From positions 112,228-176,227 of the forward strand of contig NZ_FOJM01000001.1 of the NCBI RefSeq assembly GCF_900111825.1: a stretch of 64,000 nt of DNA, read 5' to 3'. The notes beneath the pieces are model-generated. The model saw nothing but the letters and a program-made list of their open reading frames with translations. It ran no database searches and was not told the DNA's origin. Source of the stretch: Pedobacter suwonensis (GTDB lineage Bacteria > Bacteroidota > Bacteroidia > Sphingobacteriales > Sphingobacteriaceae). The position numbers and the translations under genes were made by a program. The stretch's first letter is position 1, and every line of letters starts with the position of its first letter. Positions 27,267 through 35,933 of the stretch are shown here, piece after piece.

Positions 27267-27300
27267 GAAGATCAATTCATTTGATAACATCAAAATACAA

Positions 27301-27330
27301 AAGCCATCTTTTGCTTGCTAGAGATGGCTT
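27301..27330 (-). terminator. Hairpin downstream of the GH130 gene
   Basis: AAGCCATCT (27,301-27,309) pairs perfectly with AGATGGCTT (27,322-27,330). On the minus strand it is followed by TTGTATTTTG. It is far from the GH130 stop (27,562), so its assignment is uncertain. Confidence 0.45.
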
Positions 27331-27333
27331 CGT

Positions 27334-27462
27334 GTGAAAGGATTTGTTACTAAAAATATTAAACCAATAATTTCAGCTTTAACTTCGATTCTGGTTTTGT
27401 CCAGGCTAACTTTAGCCTGTAATAATAAAGAAGAAGTGTCTAAACGATTTGTTTTAATTTAA
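27334..27462 (+). CDS. Possible small lipoprotein or lipoprotein remnant, 42 aa
   Basis: A GTG-started frame reads MKGFVTKNIKPIISALTSIL, VLSRLTLACNNKEEVSKRFV, LI. It contains a hydrophobic segment and a lipobox-like LTLAC followed by NNKEE, as in Bacteroidota lipoproteins, but stops 17 residues after the Cys. It is either a tiny lipoprotein or the 5-prime stump of a lost gene. The rest of 27,208-27,561 has only hairpins. Low confidence. Confidence 0.25.
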   Translation: MKGFVTKNIKPIISALTSILVLSRLTLACNNKEEVSKRFVLI

Positions 27463-27561
27463 TGGCGGTATTTAAACTGCTTGAGCCGAAACTTCTGAAT
27501 CTCGCGCTGAAATTAAATTATACCGGGGTGTCACAACATAACGATGATCGATGGCAGTATA

Positions 27562-29034
27562 TTAAATCTGATTATTCTCTAATAGCCTATTCAACAGTAA
27601 CTCCAAATTTACCGTAGCAAATGATGAGCTATAATCTGATAAACCATAAGGTATAATCAATTCGCCATTGCTGATAATAGAACCACAAGAGTATACTACA
27701 TTTGGTACATAACCTTCCCGCTCGTCGTTATTAGGGATAATCAATGGTTCCTTTAAATGGCCTATTTCAATACTGGGATCCTCCAGGTCCAATAAACTCA
27801 CACCAATGCAATATCTTCGCATCGGCCCAACTCCATGCGTAATCACCAGCCACCCTTTTTCAGTTTCTATGGGCGAACCGCAATTACCGATCTGCACCAG
27901 TTCCCAATCGTAACGGGGCTGCTTTAAAAGAACCGGGTTTTCCCAAACATTCACCTTATCCGAAAACATCAGGTAATTGTTCCATCCATCTATCCGACTC
28001 ATCATCACATATTTTCCTTTGATTTTCCTTGGAAATAAAGCAAGGTTTTTATTCTGTGCACCGTCGCCATAAAGGGGAATCACTTTAAACTCATAAAAAT
28101 CTTCTGTTTGAACGAGTTTGGGAATAATTAAAGAACCATCAAAAGCAGTGTAGGTGGCATAGTATAGTACTTTGCCATCATCTTTAATAAACTTGACAAA
28201 ACGAGCATCTTCAATCCCCTTGCGTTCAAATTCTGAGATAGGAAAAATTACACGATCAGAAATATCCGTATCCTTTGAAAAGGTGATGGTGTGATAAGTG
28301 TCTGATAGCCAGAGCACCTTATCGTATTCGATTAAACGTGCCGGATTCTCTTTATATAAGCTTTTAGAATCTTTGATGATATTGCTTAAACTGGTGTATT
28401 CAAATTTATCATCAAGTTTAGATTCAATTTCTTCTAAAACAGCAGGATCAATCTGCGCATAAGCCGCTTTTTTCAGGAATAGTTTTTTAATGTAGATGGC
28501 ATTTTTTACTACCTCGGCCTCATCAACATAATTTCCAACTGGTAAAACCTGTATGTTGTTATTTTTATCAATTAAGGCACGTCGGAATACGATAGACGAA
28601 ATATGTCCCTCGCCTACAGCCCTAAAACTTATGATTACCCTTTTTTCACCTTCAACTAAATCGGTCTGATCAGGATCATCAACAATACTCGGATTGAAAA
28701 AAGCAGCCGATTCTATGGAATATTCGTGTGTAAAATATGCGCCAATCAATAACCGGGTATATTCATCAATATCTTCGAATGAGGTGCCCAGGGCTAAAAA
28801 CTGCTTTTTTAATTTCTTACAATGACGGGTTAAGATTTTAGTGATATTCCGGTGTCTTTTGGAATATTCCTGCAGTATAGGCGATATCAGTGAAAACACT
28901 TTTTCATCCGAAAATTCCAAGACCTTTCTGATTACTTCCAGTGCCCTCTCCTCTCCATTAAAAAAAAAACGTGCAATAACTCTCTTTGTATCTGGATTTA
29001 CCTTAACAGGTTTACGTTCTATATATAGTCTCAT
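27562..29034 (-). CDS. Glycoside phosphorylase, GH130 family
   Basis: This 490-aa protein has an N-terminal helical part (1-110) and a five-bladed beta-propeller of GH130 type. Visible blocks are GRVIFPISEFERKGIEDARFVKF-like text (ISEFERKGIEDARFV), YYATYTAFDGSLIIPKL, LFPRKIKGKYVMMSRIDGWNNYLMFS, and GNCGSPIETEKGWLVITHGVGPMRRYCIGVSLLDLEDPS. GH130 enzymes reversibly phosphorolyse beta-mannosides, giving mannose 1-phosphate; the Asp in GIEDAR is the expected acid. It is convergent with the GT4 fusion gene. Exact linkage specificity cannot be read from sequence alone. Confidence 0.9.
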   Translation of the reverse strand: MRLYIERKPVKVNPDTKRVIARFFFNGEERALEVIRKVLEFSDEKVFSLISPILQEYSKRHRNITKILTRHCKKLKKQFLALGTSFEDIDEYTRLLIGAYFTHEYSIESAAFFNPSIVDDPDQTDLVEGEKRVIISFRAVGEGHISSIVFRRALIDKNNNIQVLPVGNYVDEAEVVKNAIYIKKLFLKKAAYAQIDPAVLEEIESKLDDKFEYTSLSNIIKDSKSLYKENPARLIEYDKVLWLSDTYHTITFSKDTDISDRVIFPISEFERKGIEDARFVKFIKDDGKVLYYATYTAFDGSLIIPKLVQTEDFYEFKVIPLYGDGAQNKNLALFPRKIKGKYVMMSRIDGWNNYLMFSDKVNVWENPVLLKQPRYDWELVQIGNCGSPIETEKGWLVITHGVGPMRRYCIGVSLLDLEDPSIEIGHLKEPLIIPNNDEREGYVPNVVYSCGSIISNGELIIPYGLSDYSSSFATVNLELLLNRLLENNQI

Positions 29035-29180
29035 TTTTTAAAAGTTATGATGGTAATTTTAATGCATTCGGCTCTGTAATATCCAACCTAAACATAACGA
29101 AAATTACGGCTTAATTGTTTATGGTATTGTATATAATTTTTACCTTTAGTGATTCATCCATCTATTAAATTGTGCCATAA

Positions 29181-30281
29181 ATGCTATACGAAAAAGCAGA
29201 ACATGATATCTCCTCAGATGAAACCTTACGTTTGGAAAAGCTGGGTAATTATGAGGTATTAAATACCCCGCCAGAAAGTGCTTTTGACCAGATTTCGCAG
29301 CTGGCTGCCGAAATATTTGATGTTTCATTTGCCGGGATATGCTTTGAGGGTGATGGTAATTTTTTCGTGAAGTCGGAGGTCGGCGGAGCTGCATTGGAAA
29401 TTATTCAAGATCAGGCTAAGGCAGGATTTACTTTTTTTACTTCAGCACCCATCGTATCGCCTGATGGTTATCACCTTGGACTGATTTACGTTGCAGATAC
29501 AAAATCTAAAACGATCGACGAAAAGAAGTTGAAAATGCTGAGGTATTTGGCTGATATGGTAGTTGAAAAACTGGAGTCCAGAATGGCAATAAGGAGAACT
29601 TTAAGGGCTTATGATGATCGTTTACATGTACTTGTTCATGATCTTAAAAACCCAATGACCACCATTACGCTACAATCTGAATTGTTGGGACGAATTCCAG
29701 GTATTGATGATAAGGCATCTTTAATTGCGGGTAAGATTAATGCACAATCTAAAAAGATGATTGATAATCTGAACGGCATTTTAAGTGCTGCCCGGAAAGA
29801 GGCAACTTCATTTAAGCCCCAAAAGAATAAGATAGATTTAAGACAAATTCTGGAAAAAGTAAAGAAAGAATTTACGCCAGCGCTTGAGCGTAAAAACCAG
29901 ACAGTTTTAATCGAAATTGAGGAAACTGCTGAGGTTTTTGCTGACCCGGATAAAATCGCTATGGTTTTTAGCCAGTTGATTGATAATGCGATCAAGTTTT
30001 CGCCGATAGGAAATAAAATTGTGATCACCCATCAAAGTTTTGATAATCACATCACTATTGCGGTAAAAGACCTTGGCGTGGGTTTAACCCAGGAGGATTT
30101 AGACAGCGTTTTTCTGAAATTTGCGCGTCTGAGTTCGGTAAGTACAAATCGGGAAAATAGTTATGGATTGGGACTGATTACAGCAAATGCGCTTGTGGAG
30201 ATCCATAAAGGGAAATTGTGGGCAGAAAGCGATGGAAAAGATTTGGGAACTACTTTTTATGTAACGTTACCCGTTAAATAA
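29181..30281 (+). CDS. GAF-domain sensor histidine kinase
   Basis: This 366-aa cytoplasmic protein has an N-terminal GAF domain (about 15-130, starting ETLRLEKLGNYEVLNTPPESAFDQISQLAAEIFDV). The dimerisation/phosphotransfer region has the His in LVHDLKNPMTTITLQSELL (about residue 155). The ATPase domain has QLIDNAIKFSP, VKDLGVGL and YGLGLITANALVEIHKG. No membrane segment is present, so it senses an internal signal. It lacks an adjacent response regulator. It overlaps the tail of the convergent phosphoesterase by 15 bp. Confidence 0.9.
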   Translation: MLYEKAEHDISSDETLRLEKLGNYEVLNTPPESAFDQISQLAAEIFDVSFAGICFEGDGNFFVKSEVGGAALEIIQDQAKAGFTFFTSAPIVSPDGYHLGLIYVADTKSKTIDEKKLKMLRYLADMVVEKLESRMAIRRTLRAYDDRLHVLVHDLKNPMTTITLQSELLGRIPGIDDKASLIAGKINAQSKKMIDNLNGILSAARKEATSFKPQKNKIDLRQILEKVKKEFTPALERKNQTVLIEIEETAEVFADPDKIAMVFSQLIDNAIKFSPIGNKIVITHQSFDNHITIAVKDLGVGLTQEDLDSVFLKFARLSSVSTNRENSYGLGLITANALVEIHKGKLWAESDGKDLGTTFYVTLPVK

Positions 30282-31370
30282 GTTTGAATCCACTAAATCG
30301 TTGATTTTCATTTCCTCAAGTATTATCCTTTCGGGTACAGTATTGGTATGGTATGACCATTTGATTAATCTTATCAACCCATCAGCAATTTCGATCCCGG
30401 TAATATCGCCGTCACTAAAGCAGCAACATCCGCTGTTAAAATAAACCGGCTTGTATTTGCCAAAAACCGGGGCCTGGTCTCCTTCTTTGATCCGTTTATG
30501 AAGTTCGGCATTTAGAAACGCGATGTCGCTGGTGTTTTTCTCGTCTTTTGCTTTTTTGAGCTTCATGTAAATTCGTTCCAGATGAGTTAATGAGGCAAAA
30601 ACTGGCTGGTGCGTGTGCCCCGTAATTAAAGCCATATTACGCTTGGTAATCGCCCAATTGTACATCAGTGTGTTATGAACTGTTTTAAGCTGATTATCGT
30701 ATGCCGGCGTATTCAGATTAATCTGAAGGTACGACTGTAGCGGTGCCCATATCGTACTTACAAACCATTTGCTAAACCAATTTCCGTCACTCTGCAAGTC
30801 GCCCTGATGTCCATGCGTTAAGAAAATATCAAGTTTGCCATTCTTTACCGGCATCCTTAATATGGCTCCTTCGTATATACGGATCGCGGTTCCGTAAAGT
30901 CTGGTGAGATTAAATCCAGCCAACGGATCATTATCCCAATATAAATCATGGTTGCCAAATATCTTGGTGAACTGATTTTTAGCAATAAATGCTTTCTCTG
31001 CTTCGAATGTTTCTTTATTGTGTTTGATTACCGATTCGAGCAAATTCTCCCAAAGCTCCTCACTATCCCCTAAATTTATATAATGAAAGTTCTGTTCATT
31101 ATAATACTGAAGTGCCTTTAAATAATTTTTTTCAGCTAAAGTGAAATCGTCTGCATCATCTCTGGCACCTTTATGCTGATCTGAAAAAATAATGAATTTA
31201 TGATCATCATTAACTTCGAAAACAAGTCCACGTTTTCCAGGATTATCATTAATGGTTTTGTAAAGTTTATCTAAAGCCTCATGGATGCGTTCAGGGTTGG
31301 GATTTGAACTAAACTTATTCGACAGGTGAATAATCCAGGAACTGAGTAAACGTTGTAGAAATTTGCGCAT
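30267..31370 (-). CDS. Calcineurin-like metallophosphoesterase
   Basis: I start it at the ATG at 31,370 (367 aa); the longer frame adds 47 atypical residues. Metal-binding motifs are FIIFSDQHKGARDD (DxH form), NLGDSEELWEN (GD.E), IFGNHDLYW (GNHD), LTHGHQGD and LITGHTHQPVF (GHTH). This is a complete calcineurin-like phosphoesterase set with a two-metal site. The substrate is unknown. N-terminal residues MRKFLQRLLSSWIIHLS form an amphipathic helix that may bind membrane. Confidence 0.88.
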   Translation of the reverse strand: MRKFLQRLLSSWIIHLSNKFSSNPNPERIHEALDKLYKTINDNPGKRGLVFEVNDDHKFIIFSDQHKGARDDADDFTLAEKNYLKALQYYNEQNFHYINLGDSEELWENLLESVIKHNKETFEAEKAFIAKNQFTKIFGNHDLYWDNDPLAGFNLTRLYGTAIRIYEGAILRMPVKNGKLDIFLTHGHQGDLQSDGNWFSKWFVSTIWAPLQSYLQINLNTPAYDNQLKTVHNTLMYNWAITKRNMALITGHTHQPVFASLTHLERIYMKLKKAKDEKNTSDIAFLNAELHKRIKEGDQAPVFGKYKPVYFNSGCCCFSDGDITGIEIADGLIRLIKWSYHTNTVPERIILEEMKINDLVDSNLFNG

Positions 31371-31678
31371 AGATAAATAAGCCTTTGCCAGGATGTTATT
31401 GCTCAAAATAACAAAAAATATGATTAATCGTTTTGTTTCGTGAAATCGTTCAGGGGTATTGCTTTTAAAACATGTGCAAAAATTAATTAGCCACGGAAAC
31501 ACAGAAATCACGGAGGAGATTAAAATTTTTCCGTGTTTTTCGTGCTTCCGTGGCGAAAATAATGCTTATGCATGCGCAGAAAGAGCTAGAACTAACAAAG
31601 AAAAGTTAAAAGCGATTTCCCTGTTAAATCGGTAGTTGCTTTTTCGCTTTTGTAAATTTTTTACTAATTTTGTTAGTA

Positions 31679-32881
31679 TTGAAAAGATCAGGAAGCGCAG
31701 ATTTACCCTTACATTATGGCCATGTACCACCATGGCTGGCACAACGCATGGCCAAACTTGGCTTAGCAATAACAGAAGCCATACTATTGGAATATGGTAA
31801 AGCCGAAGTAATACGCCGGTTAAGTAGTCCGTTCTGGTTCCAGAGTTTAGGTGCGGTAATGGGGATGGATTGGCATTCTTCAGGAATAACGACATCAGTA
31901 ATTGGCGCTTTAAAAAAATCCATAAATCCTTTATCAAAAGAGTTGGGCATTTACATCTGTGGTGGCAAAGGAAAGTATAGTAGGGAAACCCCAAATGAAC
32001 TTCTGAAAATTGCCGATAAAACCGGATTGAATGGTACAGATTTGGTTCGTGCGAGTAAACTCAGTGCAAAAGTAGATAATACGGCCATCCAGGACGGATT
32101 TCAATTGTACCTTCATAGTTTTATTTTAAGCAATGAGGGCGATTGGGCAGTGGTGCAACAAGGCATGAGCAATAGCAACGCAACAGCGAGAAGATACCAC
32201 TGGCACTCTAAAAATTTAAAATCCTTTGTAGAAGAACCGCATACGGGAATCTGTGGCATTAATCAAGGCCAGATCCTTAATCTGACAGCTAATAATGCTG
32301 ATCAAACCAGGCAGAGCATGATGGGCATGACGGTTGAATCGCCTGCTCGTATGCTTAATGAGATACAAAAATTGGTGTTACCTCAACATCACGATGTAAA
32401 AGCAAAAGATGTGGATTTGAAACGTTTGGGCAGTATATTGTGGCTGGCACAGGAAAAGCAACCCCGCGATTTTGAAGACTTATTGTTACTGGAAGGCATG
32501 GGACCAAGAACCTTACAATCTATGGCTTTAGTAAGTGAGGTAATTTACGGTACGCCTTCGCGGTTTACTGATCCTGCACGTTATTCATTCGCTCATGGAG
32601 GCAAAGATGGCCACCCTTTCCCTGTTCCGGTAAATGTTTATGATGAAACAATTAATGTTTTGCAAAAAGCAATTGATAAGGCGAAAATCGGCAATACCGA
32701 CAAACAACAAGCGATAAAATCACTATATCAAATTGCCCGAAATGCAGAAAAAGACTTCGTTCCTAATATGGATTTTGAAAAAGTGATTCAAAAAGAACAA
32801 GCTGAAAGCTGGAAATATGGCGGTAGAACAGTTTTTGGGAAAGAGAAGCCACCCATAGATAAACAGTTGAAATTGTTTTAA
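31679..32881 (+). CDS. DUF763 domain protein
   Basis: This is about 400 aa. DUF763 proteins typically start MKRSGxADLPLH, and here a TTG at 31,679 gives exactly this (KRSGSADLPLHYGHVPPWL); the TTG at 31,670 is the alternative. Further family blocks are FWFQSLGAVMGMDWHSSGITTSV, EGDWAVVQQGMS, FVEEPHTGICG and LLLEGMGPRTLQSMALVSEVIYG, the last resembling a helix-hairpin-helix. The protein is conserved in archaea and bacteria with unknown function. The N-terminal half contains conserved His, Trp and Asp residues suggestive of an enzyme. Confidence 0.9.
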   Translation: MKRSGSADLPLHYGHVPPWLAQRMAKLGLAITEAILLEYGKAEVIRRLSSPFWFQSLGAVMGMDWHSSGITTSVIGALKKSINPLSKELGIYICGGKGKYSRETPNELLKIADKTGLNGTDLVRASKLSAKVDNTAIQDGFQLYLHSFILSNEGDWAVVQQGMSNSNATARRYHWHSKNLKSFVEEPHTGICGINQGQILNLTANNADQTRQSMMGMTVESPARMLNEIQKLVLPQHHDVKAKDVDLKRLGSILWLAQEKQPRDFEDLLLLEGMGPRTLQSMALVSEVIYGTPSRFTDPARYSFAHGGKDGHPFPVPVNVYDETINVLQKAIDKAKIGNTDKQQAIKSLYQIARNAEKDFVPNMDFEKVIQKEQAESWKYGGRTVFGKEKPPIDKQLKLF

Positions 32882-32939
32882 TTTTTATTCTGCCAGGTCA
32901 TTTATTATCATACTGTTTTCAGTTTCTGTATGTAAACTT

Positions 32940-33060
32940 CTGAAAGACTCTGGGATTGTAAAATGGATAAGGGTCTCTGACTCGGTTTTGTTACTGAGTT
33001 ATAAACTCAGTTCTATTCGCAAATCCGTAGGAGGCGCTACGGATAGTCTATGAGAATGGT
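32940..33060. repeat. REP-like unit, left of the RAYT gene
   Basis: One copy of the composite repeat seen at 33,700-34,310: ctctgactcggttttgtta, then the hairpin CTGAGTTATAAACTCAG at 32,994-33,010, and a second hairpin on ATCCGTAG...CTACGGAT. It is in the same orientation as the units on the other side of the transposase gene. Confidence 0.85.
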
Positions 33061-33070
33061 AAGACTCTGT

Positions 33071-33625
33071 TTATTCTATAAAGTCTATTTCTATCAATCC
33101 TCTTTCTGTTGTATAATAATCTATAGCAGAGGAATAAACGTACTTTTCTGCACTCCTAACCGCACCTGATCTTACAGGATTATCATGTAAATAATTTAAT
33201 CTTTGATCCACCATTTCATTTGTAGAAAGTTCCACCGGATGATTTTCCTGCTGCCAAAATTGATAATCTTTATTTCTTTTATTTTCTTCTCCAGCTTTTT
33301 TAAATATCCAAAGCATCCAGCTTCGTCGACTTTCATGATTATTGTTTTTGATTGCTTTAATGATGTTGTTCGATGTAAACTTTTTAAAATCTCTTAACGT
33401 ATCAGATAGATTACTATCACTTGCTGATAAAATCAAATGAAGATGATTACTCATAATACACCAGGCATGAATTCGTAAACCTTTATTCGTTTTGCAATAA
33501 ATTAGACTTTCTACAACGATATCAGCATATTCTTTTCTGGTAAATACATCTACCCACTGTACAGTAGCAAATGTTATAAAATATATAGCCTCCTGATCTT
33601 TTATTTGATAGCCATTTTCTCCCAT
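33071..33625 (-). CDS. REP-associated tyrosine transposase (RAYT, Y1_Tnp)
   Basis: This is a 184-aa single-strand-specific HUH transposase-like protein. The HUH motif is in IHAWCIMSNHLHLIL (HLH, about residues 57-59), and the catalytic Tyr lies in LNYLHDNPVRSGAV, the RAYT signature. RAYTs are immobile, domesticated Y1 transposases thought to spread REP sequences. It is flanked by one repeat unit on one side and five on the other, the expected REPtron layout. The frame is intact. Confidence 0.92.
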   Translation of the reverse strand: MGENGYQIKDQEAIYFITFATVQWVDVFTRKEYADIVVESLIYCKTNKGLRIHAWCIMSNHLHLILSASDSNLSDTLRDFKKFTSNNIIKAIKNNNHESRRSWMLWIFKKAGEENKRNKDYQFWQQENHPVELSTNEMVDQRLNYLHDNPVRSGAVRSAEKYVYSSAIDYYTTERGLIEIDFIE

Positions 33626-33699
33626 ATACTAATATAAGTTTTTAGAATTAAGATATTTACGTCGTTTCAAAATAGACCGTAGATTATAGACGATTTATA

Positions 33700-34310
33700 G
33701 AATAGCTAAGTCTCTGAGTCGCCATTTTGCTGAGTTATAACTCAGTCTATTCTTAGATCCGTAGAGATGCTGCGCTTAACTCTACGGATAGTATGGTAAG
33801 GATATGGTTCTATCCGTAGAGTTCCGAAGGGTTCTACGGATTTTGGAATGGACAAGGGTCTCTGACTCTGTTTTGTTGCTGAGTTATAAACTCAGTTCTA
33901 TTCTTAAATCCGTAGGAGATTCTGCGCTTAACGCTACGGATAGTATGGTAAGGAGAAGAGTCCAGAAGGGCTCTACGGATTTTGGAATGGACAAGAGTCT
34001 CTGACTCGGTTTTGTTGCTGAGTTATAAACTCAGTTCTATTCTTAATCCGTAGAGACGCTGCGCTTAATCCTAAGGATAGTACGGTTCTATCCGTAGAGT
34101 TCCGAAGGGCTCTACGGATTTTGGAATGGGCAAGAGTCTCTGACTCTGTTTTGTTACTGAGTTATAAACTCAGTTCTATTCTTAAATCCGTAGAGACACT
34201 GCGCTTAATCCTAAGGATAGTACATTTTTGTTGCTGAGTTATAAACTCAGTTCTATTCTTAAATCCGTAGAGACGCTGCGCTTAACTCTACGGATAGTAC
34301 GGGATGCTGA
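33700..34310. repeat. REP-like array of five composite units
   Basis: Hairpin CTGAGTTAT(AA)ACTCAG occurs at 33,730-33,745, 33,879-33,895, 34,018-34,034, 34,157-34,173 and 34,234-34,250. Each is followed by a second palindrome, ATCCGTAGAG...CTCTACGGAT, and usually a third, tATCCGTAGAGttccgaagg with CTCTACGGAT, and a linker tttggaatggacaagagtc. The period is about 140 bp, the last unit being shorter. Some second palindromes are decayed (taatcctaaggat). No gene lies in 33,626-34,463. Confidence 0.9.
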
Positions 34311-34415
34311 CCACGAAGTAGCTACAAGGCAATTGAAAATAATATTTCTTCCTTGTAAAATAAATTCAGCATCACGATCGAATGAAATATCAGTTTCATT
34401 GTATAAAACAAAAAA

Positions 34416-34437
34416 GGTCGTGGTTTACACCACGACC
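34416..34437 (-). terminator. Terminator of the gltBD operon
   Basis: GGTCGTGG (34,416-34,423) pairs with CCACGACC (34,430-34,437) over a six-base loop. On the minus strand a run of T follows. It lies 26 bp after the gltD stop. Confidence 0.92.
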
Positions 34438-34463
34438 CAAAAAAATATAGAATTTAAACCTGT

Positions 34464-35930
34464 TTAAGCATATGCTACTGCATCTTTCGATGCCAGCTTA
34501 GTTGCTCCCATTAAGTATTCATCTACCTTACGGGCAGCTTCTCTACCTTCTGAAATGGCCCAAACCACTAACGATTGTCCACGGCGGACATCTCCTGCAG
34601 CAAAAATCTTTGCAATGTTGGTTTGATAGGTATGTTCAGATGCCTTTACATTTCCACGGTTATCTAATTCAATACCCAATTTTTCAAGTAAACCTTCTTT
34701 TTGCGGATGTAAAAATCCCATTGCTAAAAGCACCAGCTCGCATGGAAGATCCCTTTCAGTACCTGCTACTTCTTTAAATGTAACCGGACGCCCGTTTGCA
34801 TCAATTTCCCATTCTACATCAACAACTTTTAATGCTTTAAGATTTCCTTTTTCGTCAGCAATAAAGTTTTTGGTATTAACTGACCAAGCTCTTTGTGCAC
34901 CTTCCTCGTGAGAAGAAGTATTTTTCAGCAACATTGGATAATTTGGCCAAGGCATATGCTCATTGCGTGCCTGGGGTGGCATTGGCATGATCTCGAATTG
35001 CGTAACGGATTTTGCGCCATGGCGGTTTGAAGTACCAATACAATCAGATCCGGTGTCACCACCACCAATTACAATCACATTTTTACCTGTAGCCATAATA
35101 TCTTCTGCTTCTACAGTCCTGCCAGCCACACGTTTATTCTGCTGCTTTAAGAAATCCATTGCAAAATGAACACCTTTAGCTGAACGGCCATCAATCGGCA
35201 GATCACGTGGAATTGTTGAACCGCCTGCCAATACAATCGCATTAAAATCACGTAACAAAGTACCTATTTCAACATTCTCGCCTACGTTGGCCTTGCATTT
35301 AAAAATGATGCCTTCTTCTTTCATCAAATCAATACGGCGATCTACCACGTTTTTTTGCAGTTTGAAATCGGGAATGCCATATCTTAATAACCCACCCGGT
35401 GCATCATCGCGTTCGAAAACGGTAACTTCATGCCCGACTTTATTTAGCTGCGCAGCAGCTGCCAGGCCTGCAGGACCTGAACCAATTACGGCAACTTTTT
35501 TACCCGTTCTGATTAACGGTGCTTTAGCTTTGATAAATCCTTTTTCGAAAGCAATTTCGATGATATGCTTCTCAATCTCTTCAATAGAAACCGGTGGTTT
35601 GTTAATACCTAACACACATGCCGATTCGCATGGTGCCGGGCAAATTCTACCCGTAAATTCCGGAAAATTATTGGTGCTTAATAAAATATTTGCCGCTAAT
35701 TCCCATTTACCCTGATAAACAGCATCATTAAATTCAGGTATCACGTTACCCAGCGGACAACCTGACTGGCAGAAAGGCACTCCGCAATCCATACAACGGG
35801 CAGCCTGATTATTTAATTCTTGAGGCGGTAAATTATTTAAAAATTCACCATAGTGTTTTACACGCGTTGCAACCTCTTCTCTAATGGGTGCAACTCTGTC
35901 GTATTCTTGAAATCCTGTTACTTTACCCAT
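34464..35930 (-). CDS. gltD: Glutamate synthase (NADPH) small subunit
   Basis: This 488-aa subunit oxidises NADPH and passes electrons to GltB. The N-terminal Cys-rich [4Fe-4S] region reads [22 protein letters not shown] (about 42-63), with more Cys in [15 protein letters not shown]. The FAD site is [17 protein letters not shown] and the NADPH site [13 protein letters not shown]. The C-terminal [20 protein letters not shown] closes the FAD site. It is second in the operon, 3 bp after gltB. Confidence 0.96.
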   Translation of the reverse strand: MGKVTGFQEYDRVAPIREEVATRVKHYGEFLNNLPPQELNNQAARCMDCGVPFCQSGCPLGNVIPEFNDAVYQGKWELAANILLSTNNFPEFTGRICPAPCESACVLGINKPPVSIEEIEKHIIEIAFEKGFIKAKAPLIRTGKKVAVIGSGPAGLAAAAQLNKVGHEVTVFERDDAPGGLLRYGIPDFKLQKNVVDRRIDLMKEEGIIFKCKANVGENVEIGTLLRDFNAIVLAGGSTIPRDLPIDGRSAKGVHFAMDFLKQQNKRVAGRTVEAEDIMATGKNVIVIGGGDTGSDCIGTSNRHGAKSVTQFEIMPMPPQARNEHMPWPNYPMLLKNTSSHEEGAQRAWSVNTKNFIADEKGNLKALKVVDVEWEIDANGRPVTFKEVAGTERDLPCELVLLAMGFLHPQKEGLLEKLGIELDNRGNVKASEHTYQTNIAKIFAAGDVRRGQSLVVWAISEGREAARKVDEYLMGATKLASKDAVAYA

Positions 35931-35933
35931 GGC

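Noticed and set aside
33804..34467. Plus-strand frames of 66 and 79 aa inside the REP-like array
   Set aside because: They translate the palindromic repeats themselves and share the same LLLSYKLSSIL text; not genes.
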